Shown here: in pieces, positions 9,586-17,532 of the stretch
Numbering within the stretch: the first letter of the stretch is position 1
Layout: every line of letters begins with the position of its first letter
NCBI RefSeq assembly: GCF_900112935.1
Contig: NZ_FONM01000002.1
Span: 248,001 to 312,000, forward strand
From: Trichococcus pasteurii
Lineage (GTDB): Bacteria > Bacillota > Bacilli > Lactobacillales > Aerococcaceae
DNA: 64,000 bases
Direction of reading: 5' to 3'
Position numbers and translations under genes: made by a program
Notes under the pieces: model-generated
What the model was told of the DNA's origin: nothing
The model's database searches: none
The model's input: only the letters and a program-made list of their open reading frames with translations

Positions 9586-9629
9586 AAAAAGAGGTGTTGA
9601 TGAATTTTACTTCATCAACACCTCTTTTT
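9586..9629. terminator. Bidirectional terminator between two AraC-type genes
   Basis: A 19-bp perfect stem (starts AAAAAGAGGTGTTG) has a 6-base loop TTTTAC and T-runs on both strands. It lies between convergent genes. Confidence 0.95.
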
Positions 9630-9641
9630 ATAGTATCTTTT

Positions 9642-10424
9642 TCATTTCCCATTCAGATGCGTCAGGTATTCATATGCAGTGATCCCAAACACACTCTTGA
9701 AGTGTTTATTCAGATGGGTCAAGTCGACGAAGCCGCATTCGGCTACAGCGGCATAGACATCCCTTTTGGTTTCGATCAGCTGCTTTGCGTGCTCGATCTT
9801 GCAGTTGAGGAAATATTGGTAAGGCGTTATGCCGGTTTGGGCTTTGAACATTCGGATGAACTGGAATTTCGATAGTTGCAGTTCGCTGCAGATGTCATCC
9901 AGCTTCAGCAATTGATCCGGATTGGCATGCAGCATATCCTTCGCTGTGTTGATGCGCACATTATCCTTTTTGTGATCGGCGGGTTCGGTTGTTTCGGTAA
10001 GGCTGTCCGTCAGCGACAGGAGCATTTCATTGCACAAAGCCTCATCTTTCTTGAGAAAAATGGCGTCGGAAAGCATCAGGATTTTCTTTTCAAGGGCTGG
10101 GTCATAGACAACGGGCTCAGAAAAGCGGACCATTTCATTTTTCCCACGTACATCCATGAGCAACGCCGGGTCGATGTAAAGCATGACATATTCCAGTCCT
10201 TGGGCATCGTGGGCCATGCCGTTGTGGACCTGCTCGGGATTAAAAAGCATAATCCCGTTCTTATGGGACAATTGCACGTTGCCGTCCAGACTGTATTCCT
10301 GGATGCCGCGCAAGGTGACGCCGATTGCATACTCCCGGTGCGAGTGCATCTTATAGGAGAAATCGGTCATTTTTGCCGATAAAGCAGTAATCCCAGCCGC
10401 TTTTCTGTAAATAAACTTGTCCAT
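9642..10424 (-). CDS. AraC-family transcriptional regulator
   Basis: A 260-residue regulator with an N-terminal AraC-binding cupin (MHSHREYAIGVTLRG, residues 26-40) and a C-terminal double HTH (LDDICSELQLSKFQFIRMF, then ECGFVDLTHLNKHFK). It lies 23 bases downstream of a LysE-type exporter on the same strand. An AraC regulator next to a LysE/RhtB exporter is a common pairing, and control of that exporter by an amino acid or related compound is inferred. GGGGTGG precedes the ATG. Confidence 0.9.
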   Translation of the reverse strand: MDKFIYRKAAGITALSAKMTDFSYKMHSHREYAIGVTLRGIQEYSLDGNVQLSHKNGIMLFNPEQVHNGMAHDAQGLEYVMLYIDPALLMDVRGKNEMVRFSEPVVYDPALEKKILMLSDAIFLKKDEALCNEMLLSLTDSLTETTEPADHKKDNVRINTAKDMLHANPDQLLKLDDICSELQLSKFQFIRMFKAQTGITPYQYFLNCKIEHAKQLIETKRDVYAAVAECGFVDLTHLNKHFKSVFGITAYEYLTHLNGK

Positions 10425-10447
10425 TCAACCACCCCACAATCGCTGAC

Positions 10448-11023
10448 TTATTTGTTGATGATTACCGCAGCATAAACCAAAAATAACGCCATCGCTACAT
10501 TTACGGCCTTTTTGTGCTTCTGCAGGAAGTCTCTGAACAGTGTACCAAAAAGCACCCAGGTAAGAAAAGCCAGAAATCCGATTATGGTTATTAAAATGAC
10601 GCTGATCATTAAGGCAGACATATCGGTATAGTACGGCATCACAAAACTAGGGATGACCGTCATCGTGAACAGGACCACTTTCGGATTTATGAACTGCATG
10701 GCGAACCCCGACCAGAAGCTGCCTGTTTGGTTGTCCATCGGTTTGGATACATCCATTTTGTAGACTTGATACGCCAGATAGAGCATGTACAGACTGCCGA
10801 TCAGCTGCATGACGACCAGAATTTTCGGGATGATTGTCACGAGCAGCGAATTCAACAGTACAGACAGAAGCAACAAGATTCCGAATGCTACTGTAGCGCC
10901 ATATGTGTACTGCATCGCCTTTTTGGTGCCGAAATTATGCGTGGTGGATAGGATGACGATGTTCGTCGGCCCGGGCGAGAAAGTGACGATAAAACAATAG
11001 AGGATTAATGATGCGATGTTCAT
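10448..11023 (-). CDS. LysE/RhtB-family amino-acid exporter
   Basis: A 191-residue membrane protein with about six hydrophobic segments. The family motif FSPGPTNIVILS is at residues 15-26. Members export amino acids or homoserine lactone-like compounds; the substrate here is not known. It is the first gene of a two-gene unit with the AraC regulator. Confidence 0.9.
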   Translation of the reverse strand: MNIASLILYCFIVTFSPGPTNIVILSTTHNFGTKKAMQYTYGATVAFGILLLLSVLLNSLLVTIIPKILVVMQLIGSLYMLYLAYQVYKMDVSKPMDNQTGSFWSGFAMQFINPKVVLFTMTVIPSFVMPYYTDMSALMISVILITIIGFLAFLTWVLFGTLFRDFLQKHKKAVNVAMALFLVYAAVIINK

Positions 11024-11152
11024 GAAACGAGCCCCTTTCCGAAATTGATTGATGCCATCAGTTTATACTGTTTTGAAAAAGGGATATAGTACATTATTGC
11101 GCGGGAATTACCCGGGGACGGTTAGTGCTGCAATAAGGGCTTTGAACATCTG

Positions 11153-11189
11153 CCCACAAAAAAAGAAACCCCAATGAATAGAGTTTCTT
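11153..11189 (-). terminator. Probable terminator after the SagB-type gene
   Basis: A 7-bp stem (AAGAAAC / GTTTCTT) is followed on the minus strand by a long T-run (complement of the A-tract at 11158-11164). The stem is short, so strength is uncertain. Confidence 0.55.
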
Positions 11190-11206
11190 CCTGATGCTAT
11201 GATGAT

Positions 11207-11983
11207 TTATCTGCGTTCTTTCTTCTCCACTTTCTTGCCGACAGCCGCCAGGAAGATCGTGAATTCATCTTCGCCGTCCAAATGCAGCAGTTCATCGACC
11301 ATGTCCTGGTCGTAGATGCCCAATGCGCAAGTGCCGGCATCGATCGATTCGCTCGTCAGGTACAAGTTTTCCATGACCGCACCGATGTCGATCAGGATTT
11401 TTTTGTGCGCGGTGATGTCGTATTTCCACTCGGAGCGGTAAGGGATGCAGCTCCAAGAGAAGATGACCGACGCGCGTTTGGCGAAATTCGGCACAAATGG
11501 CTGATCGAGCGTCATTTTATCGACTTGCTCGTCGATGTCGTTGACTTCGCTCAGGTACAACAGTTTGTGGCAATCCGCCAAATAACGGTATACGCCCTTC
11601 TTCAAGCCATCCACATTGAGGATGAACAGATAGGTCTCAAACGAATGTGTCCCGCCGCTGCACGGGACCGTGCGGAAAGTGATGCCCGATCTGTTGGTGC
11701 CCGTGATGGCTTGAGTGCTCCACAACAGGTAGGAAAGTTCATCCAGCGTGAGCGCATCCTTCGCATAGTGACGCACACTTCTTCTTTCCTTGATGATTTC
11801 GTAGATGTTTTCCTTCTTAACGACTCCGCCATCGACGGCAGGCAAGTCCACGATTTCCGCATCGGCATCGTAAGCTTTCACGTTGGGTGGCTGCGGAATC
11901 CCTTTCTGTTTATCCGTTTCGATTGCGCTGAATGTTTTGAAATCCGACTTCAGAAAATTGCGTTGTTCCTCATATCTAGGCAT
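11207..11983 (-). CDS. SagB/ThcOx-type nitroreductase-fold oxidoreductase
   Basis: A 258-residue FMN-dependent oxidoreductase of the nitroreductase superfamily, in the SagB-type dehydrogenase branch. Signature segments are ERRSVRHYAKDALTLDELSYLLW (residues about 66-88), the PCSGGTHSFETYLF segment and a C-terminal GIYDQDMVDELL region. In peptide-natural-product clusters SagB-type enzymes oxidise azolines to azoles, but no cyclodehydratase or precursor peptide is nearby. As a stand-alone copy it is more likely a general NAD(P)H:flavin oxidoreductase. GGAGG precedes the ATG. Confidence 0.85.
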   Translation of the reverse strand: MPRYEEQRNFLKSDFKTFSAIETDKQKGIPQPPNVKAYDADAEIVDLPAVDGGVVKKENIYEIIKERRSVRHYAKDALTLDELSYLLWSTQAITGTNRSGITFRTVPCSGGTHSFETYLFILNVDGLKKGVYRYLADCHKLLYLSEVNDIDEQVDKMTLDQPFVPNFAKRASVIFSWSCIPYRSEWKYDITAHKKILIDIGAVMENLYLTSESIDAGTCALGIYDQDMVDELLHLDGEDEFTIFLAAVGKKVEKKERR

Positions 11984-12089
11984 GGTAAACCTCCATTTTT
12001 TCTACTATTTTACCACGCATTGTGAATGTTCGCACTATTACAGACTAAGGGTTTCCCCTGTATTTTTAGGTCATGTCGGCGCAGAACCG

Positions 12090-12305
12090 CTATTCCTCTT
12101 CCTCGTCTCGGTATTCCAGAATGTCGCCGGGCTGGCAGTCCAATGCCTTGCAGATGGCTTCCAGGGTCGAGAAGCGGATCGCCTTCGCTTTTCCGGTTTT
12201 CAGTATGGACAGATTCGCCATTGTGATGCCGACGTGTTGCGACAGTTCGGTGACGCTCATTTTGCGTTTTGCCAACATGACGTCTATATTGATGATTATT
12301 GCCAT
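12090..12305 (-). CDS. XRE-family HTH regulator (YozG-like)
   Basis: A 71-residue DNA-binding protein consisting of one HTH domain: LAKRKMSVTELSQHVGITMANLS, then the conserved CQPGDILEY end. The start is the ATG at 12303-12305, which has GAGGTG upstream; a longer in-frame extension lacks a ribosome-binding site. It lies 10 bases after a DUF2975 membrane protein. This pair is widespread in Firmicutes. The regulator probably controls its own operon. Confidence 0.92.
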   Translation of the reverse strand: MAIIINIDVMLAKRKMSVTELSQHVGITMANLSILKTGKAKAIRFSTLEAICKALDCQPGDILEYRDEEEE

Positions 12306-12315
12306 TTTTCGCACC

Positions 12316-12795
12316 TCATATCGTATAGTCGTTTTCTTGCTTGATTGCGATCGCATTTTGCAGGAGTTTCTGAAGGACAGCGGCAAAGACCGCAATCACC
12401 ATGCAGGCGAAAATGATGATCAGGCCGATCAGGACGAGGCCGGGAGCGTCATCCATATCACCCATCATAAAAATGAGCGGCATGAACAGGATGAACAGCC
12501 CTCCGATCGCAGCCGCACAGAGTTTGATGTTCTTCAGGACTTGCACCGTCAAATCGGAAAAAGCCAAGTCCTTATCGATGTAGCCCAGCAGTTTAAAGAC
12601 TTGGTACAAGGCGACGAAATAGATGCCAGCAGATGCGTACAATCCAATCATGAATGGATATTGCAAATAAGTAAGGCTTGGGACCAGTTCGACCAGGAAA
12701 GCCGCAATTTCCGGGATAATAAAAATGCAGAGCGCCACTACCGGAAGTCCCATCAGAACGACGACCGTCTTCAAAAAGAATGTTTCTCGTTTCAT
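12316..12795 (-). CDS. DUF2975 membrane protein
   Basis: A 159-residue protein with four predicted membrane segments (about residues 10-32, 48-70, 92-112 and 119-143). The GYIDKDLAFS segment between the second and third spans is typical of DUF2975. Its function is not known. It is translated just before a YozG-like XRE regulator, and the two presumably act together. Confidence 0.88.
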   Translation of the reverse strand: MKRETFFLKTVVVLMGLPVVALCIFIIPEIAAFLVELVPSLTYLQYPFMIGLYASAGIYFVALYQVFKLLGYIDKDLAFSDLTVQVLKNIKLCAAAIGGLFILFMPLIFMMGDMDDAPGLVLIGLIIIFACMVIAVFAAVLQKLLQNAIAIKQENDYTI

Positions 12796-12913
12796 GTCTA
12801 CAACACCTCGTTTAGATTTGTTACTGTTAGTTTAGTCTTTTGTTTATCGTTTTACAATAAATATTTATTCTTTTAAAAAATTCTTAACTAGTGTGCTCCA
12901 CCGCTGCGGACGC

Positions 12914-12999
12914 GAATTACCGGTTAGGAAGTCCTCACCGGTAATTCCGATTTCATTTGGCGGATAATACCCGGTGAAGCGCTCCTCACCGGGTATTAT
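12914..12999. repeat. Two tandem hairpins, 51 bp apart
   Basis: Two perfect inverted repeats stand side by side in the 275-bp gap. The first is GAATTACCGGT (12914-12924) with its complement at 12937-12947. The second is ATAATACCCGGTGA (12964-12977) with its complement at 12986-12999. Both share TCCTCACCGG on the right arm, at 12932 and 12983, a 51-bp period. Neither has a T-run, so they are not ordinary terminators. A partial match to the left arm (GAATTACCCGG) occurs near 11107. They look like units of a genome-wide palindromic repeat. Confidence 0.75.
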
Positions 13000-13013
13000 A
13001 TCTCTGCAGCAAA

Positions 13014-13055
13014 AAAAGCCAGACCATCCAAAGTTAAGGATGCGGTCTGGCTTTT
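13014..13055 (-). terminator. Terminator after the HAD phosphatase
   Basis: A 12-bp perfect stem (AAAAGCCAGACC / GGTCTGGCTTTT) lies 15 bases past the HAD stop codon, with a T-run on the minus strand. Confidence 0.9.
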
Positions 13056-13070
13056 CGGTATATTCTGTTA

Positions 13071-13907
13071 TCACAAATATCTCTCAAGCATATGGGCGAT
13101 GCCGTCTTCGTTGTTGGACAAGGTGATTTCGTTCGCGCTCGCTTTCAGCGCGTCGATCGCATTGCCCATCGCAATACCTACACCTGCGTAGGCGACGATG
13201 GAAGCATCGTTCTGACCGTCCCCGAATGAGATGACCTGCTCAGCATTGATCCCCAATGGCTGCAGGGCTTTGTCCAATGCATAGGCTTTATCGATGCCTT
13301 TATCGGCAATCTCGAAATAGAAAGGCGCCGAGAAAAAGCCGTTTATCCGTCCTTCGAACGGTCGCATGATTGCTTGCCAGTGCTGCGCCAAGTAATCCGG
13401 TTCGCCCGCGATCAAAATCTTATGCAGGGGGAAATCGACAAAGTCCGCCAGATGCTCCACTTCGCATAGTTTAAAGTCTCCGCTGCGGGACTCGTACTCG
13501 ATGATGTTCCGCAAGCCGTGCGGCGGTGCGGTGATCATGCAATCATACACGTTATTCACATACATGTAATCCTTATGCGCGATCATCGGTTTGACATCGA
13601 ATTGTTCCAAGTGCGTCAGTAGCGCTGCGCCTATTTCTTCGGAAATGCTTTGGCTGAAAAGCATCTCATCCGTTGCACAATCTGTCACACAAGCCCCGTT
13701 ATTGGAAAGGAGCAAGCCATGATAGTGTTCCATCTTTAGTTCTTTTGAGAATTTCAGCATCGCCGGCAAGGGCCTACCCGATGCCAACACAAGTTTCACG
13801 CCGGCTTCTTGAGCCCGCAATAATGATTCTCTCGTCTTTGGCGTGATTACTTTCTGGTCATTCAGTAATGTGCCGTCGATGTCCAGCACAATCGCTTTGA
13901 TTGCCAT
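13071..13907 (-). CDS. HAD-superfamily phosphatase, Cof type
   Basis: A cytoplasmic sugar-phosphate or flavin-phosphate phosphatase of the Cof/YidA family, 278 residues. Motif I is VLDIDGTLL with nucleophile Asp9 and acid/base Asp11. Motif II is VLASGRP. Motif IV is SFGDGQNDASIV near the C terminus. The ATG at 13905-13907 has GAGG 8 bases upstream. An alternative GTG at 13916 would add three residues but overlaps the ribosome-binding site. The substrate cannot be predicted. Confidence 0.92.
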   Translation of the reverse strand: MAIKAIVLDIDGTLLNDQKVITPKTRESLLRAQEAGVKLVLASGRPLPAMLKFSKELKMEHYHGLLLSNNGACVTDCATDEMLFSQSISEEIGAALLTHLEQFDVKPMIAHKDYMYVNNVYDCMITAPPHGLRNIIEYESRSGDFKLCEVEHLADFVDFPLHKILIAGEPDYLAQHWQAIMRPFEGRINGFFSAPFYFEIADKGIDKAYALDKALQPLGINAEQVISFGDGQNDASIVAYAGVGIAMGNAIDALKASANEITLSNNEDGIAHMLERYL

Positions 13908-13928
13908 TCCATTCACCTCATGCTTTCT

Positions 13929-14312
13929 CTATATCGTAATTTCGATTCTGTTTCCTTCCGGATCGCCGATGACGGATTCATAATAGCCGTCGCCGGTTAC
14001 TCTGCACGGGCTCAACAGGGGATAGCCGGCATCCACCAGTTTTTGCGTCAAAGCATCCACTATGTCTTTGCTGCCGACCGAGATGGCCAGATGCGCAAAG
14101 CCCAATATTTCATTTCTATGGGAGCCTTTGATTACATCTTCGCGATGCATGATCTCCAATCTGGCACCATCCGCGAAGGATAAGAAATAGGATTGGAATC
14201 CTGATTTCTGATTGTAGTACTTTTCACCCGCTGTGGCCTTGAAGTAATCACAGTAAAATTCTTTCATCTTTTCCAAATCCGCAGTCCAAAGACCTATATG
14301 TTCTATTTTCAT
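13929..14312 (-). CDS. VOC-family (glyoxalase/bleomycin-resistance-like) protein
   Basis: A 127-residue vicinal-oxygen-chelate protein with two beta-alpha-beta-beta-beta modules. The usual metal positions are visible: His5 (IEHIGLWT), Glu53 (ARLEIM), His74 (GFAHLAI) and the Glu in GNRIEI near the C terminus. The start is the ATG at 14310-14312 with GAGGAGG upstream; an upstream in-frame extension lacks such a site. It may be a lactoylglutathione lyase-like or fosfomycin-type enzyme, but no specific call is safe. It lies 21 bases upstream of the HAD gene on the same strand, so it may be co-transcribed with it. Confidence 0.88.
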   Translation of the reverse strand: MKIEHIGLWTADLEKMKEFYCDYFKATAGEKYYNQKSGFQSYFLSFADGARLEIMHREDVIKGSHRNEILGFAHLAISVGSKDIVDALTQKLVDAGYPLLSPCRVTGDGYYESVIGDPEGNRIEITI

Positions 14313-14517
14313 TTGAATACCTCCTCGATAACTAACGTTAGTATATGCCATCCATCCAAAAATGACAGACGAAACGTTTAGGTTGAAACAAAGTTGTCTA
14401 TACACTTCCATCCAGCCTAGAATTGGTGAAACAATCCTGTCAAAATCTCTGATTGCCTCTTGATAGCAGGATATGGTACTTTACAGACAGAAGTATTTTT
14501 GATTGGAGGCGAATCGC

Positions 14518-15417
14518 ATCAACATCGAAAAAATCAAATACTACATTGACCTGGTGGAATGCCGCAGCTTCACGGAAACTGCCAAGCGGAACTATGTGTC
14601 GCAGACCACCATCAGCCAGACGGTCGCTACTTTGGAGGAGACGTTCCAGATCCGGTTGATCAACCGCAAAAAGACGCCAATCGAGCCGACGGAAGCCGGC
14701 CAGCTTTTCTACGATGAAGCTTTGGTGCTTTGGAAACAATACCAAAGCATGCAGCAGAAAATGCGCAATTTTCAGGCCAATCAGCGGGAAACCTTGTCGA
14801 TCGAATATTCAGCCATGACGGATATCCAGACGCTCCTTTCCGTCATCCCGGCTTTCCGGAAAGAAAATCCGCTGGTCGAACTGAATCTGAATAAGGTGCT
14901 GTTGAAGAACATTTCCGATTATCTCGTAAAAGGCATCTATGATGTGGCCATCGCTTTCGATTCCGAATTCGAAGGCAAAAAGGACATCATGACTGTGCCT
15001 TTGTATGCCGGTAAATACCAGGCCGTCGTCAGTGCAGGCCATCCCTTGTTCGACAAAATGTCGGTTACCCTTGCTGAACTGTATCAGCACCCGCTCGTCA
15101 TGCTGGACCCTTCCGTCATCGGCGCATCCTACGATTTGATGGTGCAGCATGCCCAAAAAGACGGTTATCAGCCCCAGATTGCCAAAACAGTGGACGATGT
15201 CGAAACCGAATTGTTCGCAATCCGGACCGAAAACCTGATCGGCTTCTTTCCGGACAACTACAATCTGAATTACCCGTCCGACGAAATCCGCATGATTCCG
15301 ATCGAAGGCTCCTTCCATACATTCGTGATTGCCTTGGGATATTTATCCGTCAATGCAAAGCCAGGCATCCAAGCTCTGATCCGTTCCATCAAAGCGCATT
15401 ATTCGATTTCCGGATAA
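14518..15417 (+). CDS. LysR-family regulator, apparently starting at ATC
   Basis: A 299-residue LysR-type regulator with an N-terminal winged HTH (FTETAKRNYVSQTTISQTVATL) and a periplasmic-binding-like effector domain. The start is odd. GGAGG at 14505-14509 points to an ATC at 14518, eight bases on, and the protein from there (x-NIEKIKYYIDLVE) matches the usual LysR start. The only standard in-frame start nearby is a TTG at 14503 that overlaps the ribosome-binding site and has none of its own. The gene lies upstream of an NmrA-like reductase on the same strand, which it may control. Confidence 0.85.
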   Translation: MNIEKIKYYIDLVECRSFTETAKRNYVSQTTISQTVATLEETFQIRLINRKKTPIEPTEAGQLFYDEALVLWKQYQSMQQKMRNFQANQRETLSIEYSAMTDIQTLLSVIPAFRKENPLVELNLNKVLLKNISDYLVKGIYDVAIAFDSEFEGKKDIMTVPLYAGKYQAVVSAGHPLFDKMSVTLAELYQHPLVMLDPSVIGASYDLMVQHAQKDGYQPQIAKTVDDVETELFAIRTENLIGFFPDNYNLNYPSDEIRMIPIEGSFHTFVIALGYLSVNAKPGIQALIRSIKAHYSISG

Positions 15418-15499
15418 CCCATTCGCTTTTTGCATTGGAGTTTGCTCTTTGTTTCACATATCATGAAGATAGTTAAAACAGACAGGAGACGATACACAT

Positions 15500-16441
15500 A
15501 TGGGTAAATTATTGTTGACAGGCGTTGACGGAAACCTTGGAAATCAGGCGGCTGAATACCTTTTGAATTTAGTCGAAAAAGACCAACTGATTTTCTGTGC
15601 ATACAGCGAGGCTGCTCTGAAAAAATATGCGGACCTAGGCATTGAAACACATGTAACAAACTTCAACCACAAAGATGTCTTGACTGAAGCTTTCGCAAAC
15701 GCCGATAAAGTTGCGCTGATTTCGATGCCTTTCGTAGGGGCAAAACGCCAAAACGCGCATAAAAATGTGGTGGATGCCGCCAAAGAAGCCGGCGTTCAGC
15801 AGATCATCTACACATCATTGGTCAATGCGGCTGATGAATCCAACCCGAGCATCGAAAAAATCGACCACATCTTCACAGAGGACTACATCAATGAAGTCGG
15901 AATGGATCATATTTTCCTGCGCAACTCCCAATACGCTGAAGCCATGGTCACCAACTACTTCACCTTCGTGAAAATGGGCGGCGTCATGCAGAACAACCAG
16001 GCTGACGGGAAAATGGCCTACATTTCCCGCAAAGATTGCGCCAAAGCGGTTGCGCATGCATTGGCAACCGACAAATACCACGATGCGATCCTGAACATCA
16101 ACGGACCCGAATTGATGACCATCACCGACTTCGTGAATTACGGCAACGAAGCAACCGGCAACAACGTCACTTATCAAGCCATCTCCGATGAAGAAAACTA
16201 CGCCATTTTCGACGCGATGGGCGTTCCGAGAACGACGGACGGCGACTTCAAAAAAGACTCCGAAGCACCCTTCTCTTCTGAAGGCATGGTCACATTCGGA
16301 GAAGCGATCCGCCTGGGCAAGATGGACAACTTCACGGATGATTTCAAACTTCTGACAGGCGAAGAAGCCATCACAGTGAAATACATGTTTGATCACGCTG
16401 ATGAGTTCCAAGTCGGCGAACGCCATTCGGAAGACAAATAA
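15500..16441 (+). CDS. NmrA-like NAD(P)-binding reductase (YtfG/QorB-type)
   Basis: A 313-residue Rossmann protein of the atypical short-chain dehydrogenase group. The nucleotide-binding motif TGVDGNLGNQ is at residues 7-16. The rest follows the NmrA/quinone-oxidoreductase-2 pattern (SLVNAADESNPS, FLRNSQYAEAM). Likely a NAD(P)H-dependent quinone oxidoreductase or redox sensor. AGGAG precedes the ATG. It lies 82 bases after the LysR gene. A decayed second copy of its 3' end lies at 19731-19983. Confidence 0.88.
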   Translation: MGKLLLTGVDGNLGNQAAEYLLNLVEKDQLIFCAYSEAALKKYADLGIETHVTNFNHKDVLTEAFANADKVALISMPFVGAKRQNAHKNVVDAAKEAGVQQIIYTSLVNAADESNPSIEKIDHIFTEDYINEVGMDHIFLRNSQYAEAMVTNYFTFVKMGGVMQNNQADGKMAYISRKDCAKAVAHALATDKYHDAILNINGPELMTITDFVNYGNEATGNNVTYQAISDEENYAIFDAMGVPRTTDGDFKKDSEAPFSSEGMVTFGEAIRLGKMDNFTDDFKLLTGEEAITVKYMFDHADEFQVGERHSEDK

Positions 16442-16447
16442 TTCGAG

Positions 16448-16485
16448 AAAAGAACGTGGTTGCCTCGATGGCCCCACGTTCTTTT
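16448..16485. terminator. Terminator after the NmrA-like gene
   Basis: A 12-bp perfect stem (AAAAGAACGTGG / CCACGTTCTTTT) is followed by a T-run on the plus strand, right after the stop codon. Confidence 0.9.
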
Positions 16486-16536
16486 TTGTTTTTCATCCAT
16501 AGAAAGAACATAGATTTACTAGTATCTCTGACTGCC

Positions 16537-17430
16537 TTATCGTTGCTCCACTATCCTCATGAACCGGATTTCGAAATAGGCGGCGAACACTGCTAAAACC
16601 ACAAAAATGCCGATTTTTGTGATCAGGACCGGCAAAGGAATCGCTATTCCTGCCGCAACTTGGAACACCGACTGGACAGGCAACATTATCCCCATGCCCA
16701 TGCAGATGATCAGCAAAATCGAAAGAAGCATATAGCCCAGTCCCTCCCTCTTGCGCAGGAGAGACAAACAGCTGAATGCCAGTGGGCTGATGATGCCCAT
16801 GTCCAAAACATAGGTTGGTTCCGTAGTATAGACCTCGATCATCGCCAAGGCACGGCCGGCCAGCAAGGCGCTGATGATATCGGGCAGCCAGGCAATGAAA
16901 AGTGCGATACCCGTCACCGCCAGGAAAGCATAAATCCCCTTATATGGAAGTACGTTCGTGATGGACTTTTCCAACTCTGAATAATCCATGCCGCTCATCG
17001 CAATGATCAAGGCAAAGAGCGATGATGAAAAAAGGGCGATATACACCAAGTGGAGAGAATTATAGGTCACGCCAAACGCAATGTTTGAAGCATAGTAGAG
17101 GAATAGCGCTATCACGGAGGCCAGTAGGATTCGTCGCTTCACAGTCTTCTTTTTCAAGTCCAGCAGCGTTGCTGCAGCCAGCATCGGTACCCCCACCACA
17201 AGAATGGTTAAGTCGGTCCCTTTGAAGATGGGTACCCTGAAAAAGGAATCGTGGGCATAGATGCCATCCCCGTACATTTTGACGCTATCGCCATACTGGT
17301 TGATGATGTCGAAAGGCGCTCCGCCTGTTGTATAGAAAAGCCCCGTGGCAGTAGCCACCACACTTAAAATGATGATCAAGAATGAGAGGATATGAAGAAC
17401 GTTAACATTATTATTTTTCATCGGATTCAC
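16537..17430 (-). CDS. Conserved multi-pass membrane protein of unknown function
   Basis: A protein of about 297 residues with eight predicted membrane segments and a soluble stretch after the first (FYTTGGAPFDIINQYGDS). I do not recognise the family. The start is taken as GTG at 17428-17430, which has AAAGGAAA just upstream; an ATG nine bases further in and a TTG fifteen bases further out are alternatives. It lies 87 bases downstream of nadE on the same strand and may be read through from it. Confidence 0.7.
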   Translation of the reverse strand: MNPMKNNNVNVLHILSFLIIILSVVATATGLFYTTGGAPFDIINQYGDSVKMYGDGIYAHDSFFRVPIFKGTDLTILVVGVPMLAAATLLDLKKKTVKRRILLASVIALFLYYASNIAFGVTYNSLHLVYIALFSSSLFALIIAMSGMDYSELEKSITNVLPYKGIYAFLAVTGIALFIAWLPDIISALLAGRALAMIEVYTTEPTYVLDMGIISPLAFSCLSLLRKREGLGYMLLSILLIICMGMGIMLPVQSVFQVAAGIAIPLPVLITKIGIFVVLAVFAAYFEIRFMRIVEQR

Positions 17431-17532
17431 TGATTTCCTTTCCAATAATTCTGCTTATAGAATAGGTTTCAGCCTTTCGCGTCTTCTTTGTATCTCCGGA
17501 TCCAGAGACGGCCAGCATAGTCTCCCATTATG

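Noticed and set aside
12865-13074. 69-codon minus-strand frame
   Set aside because: It spans two palindromes and a terminator. The sequence is explained by these non-coding structures.
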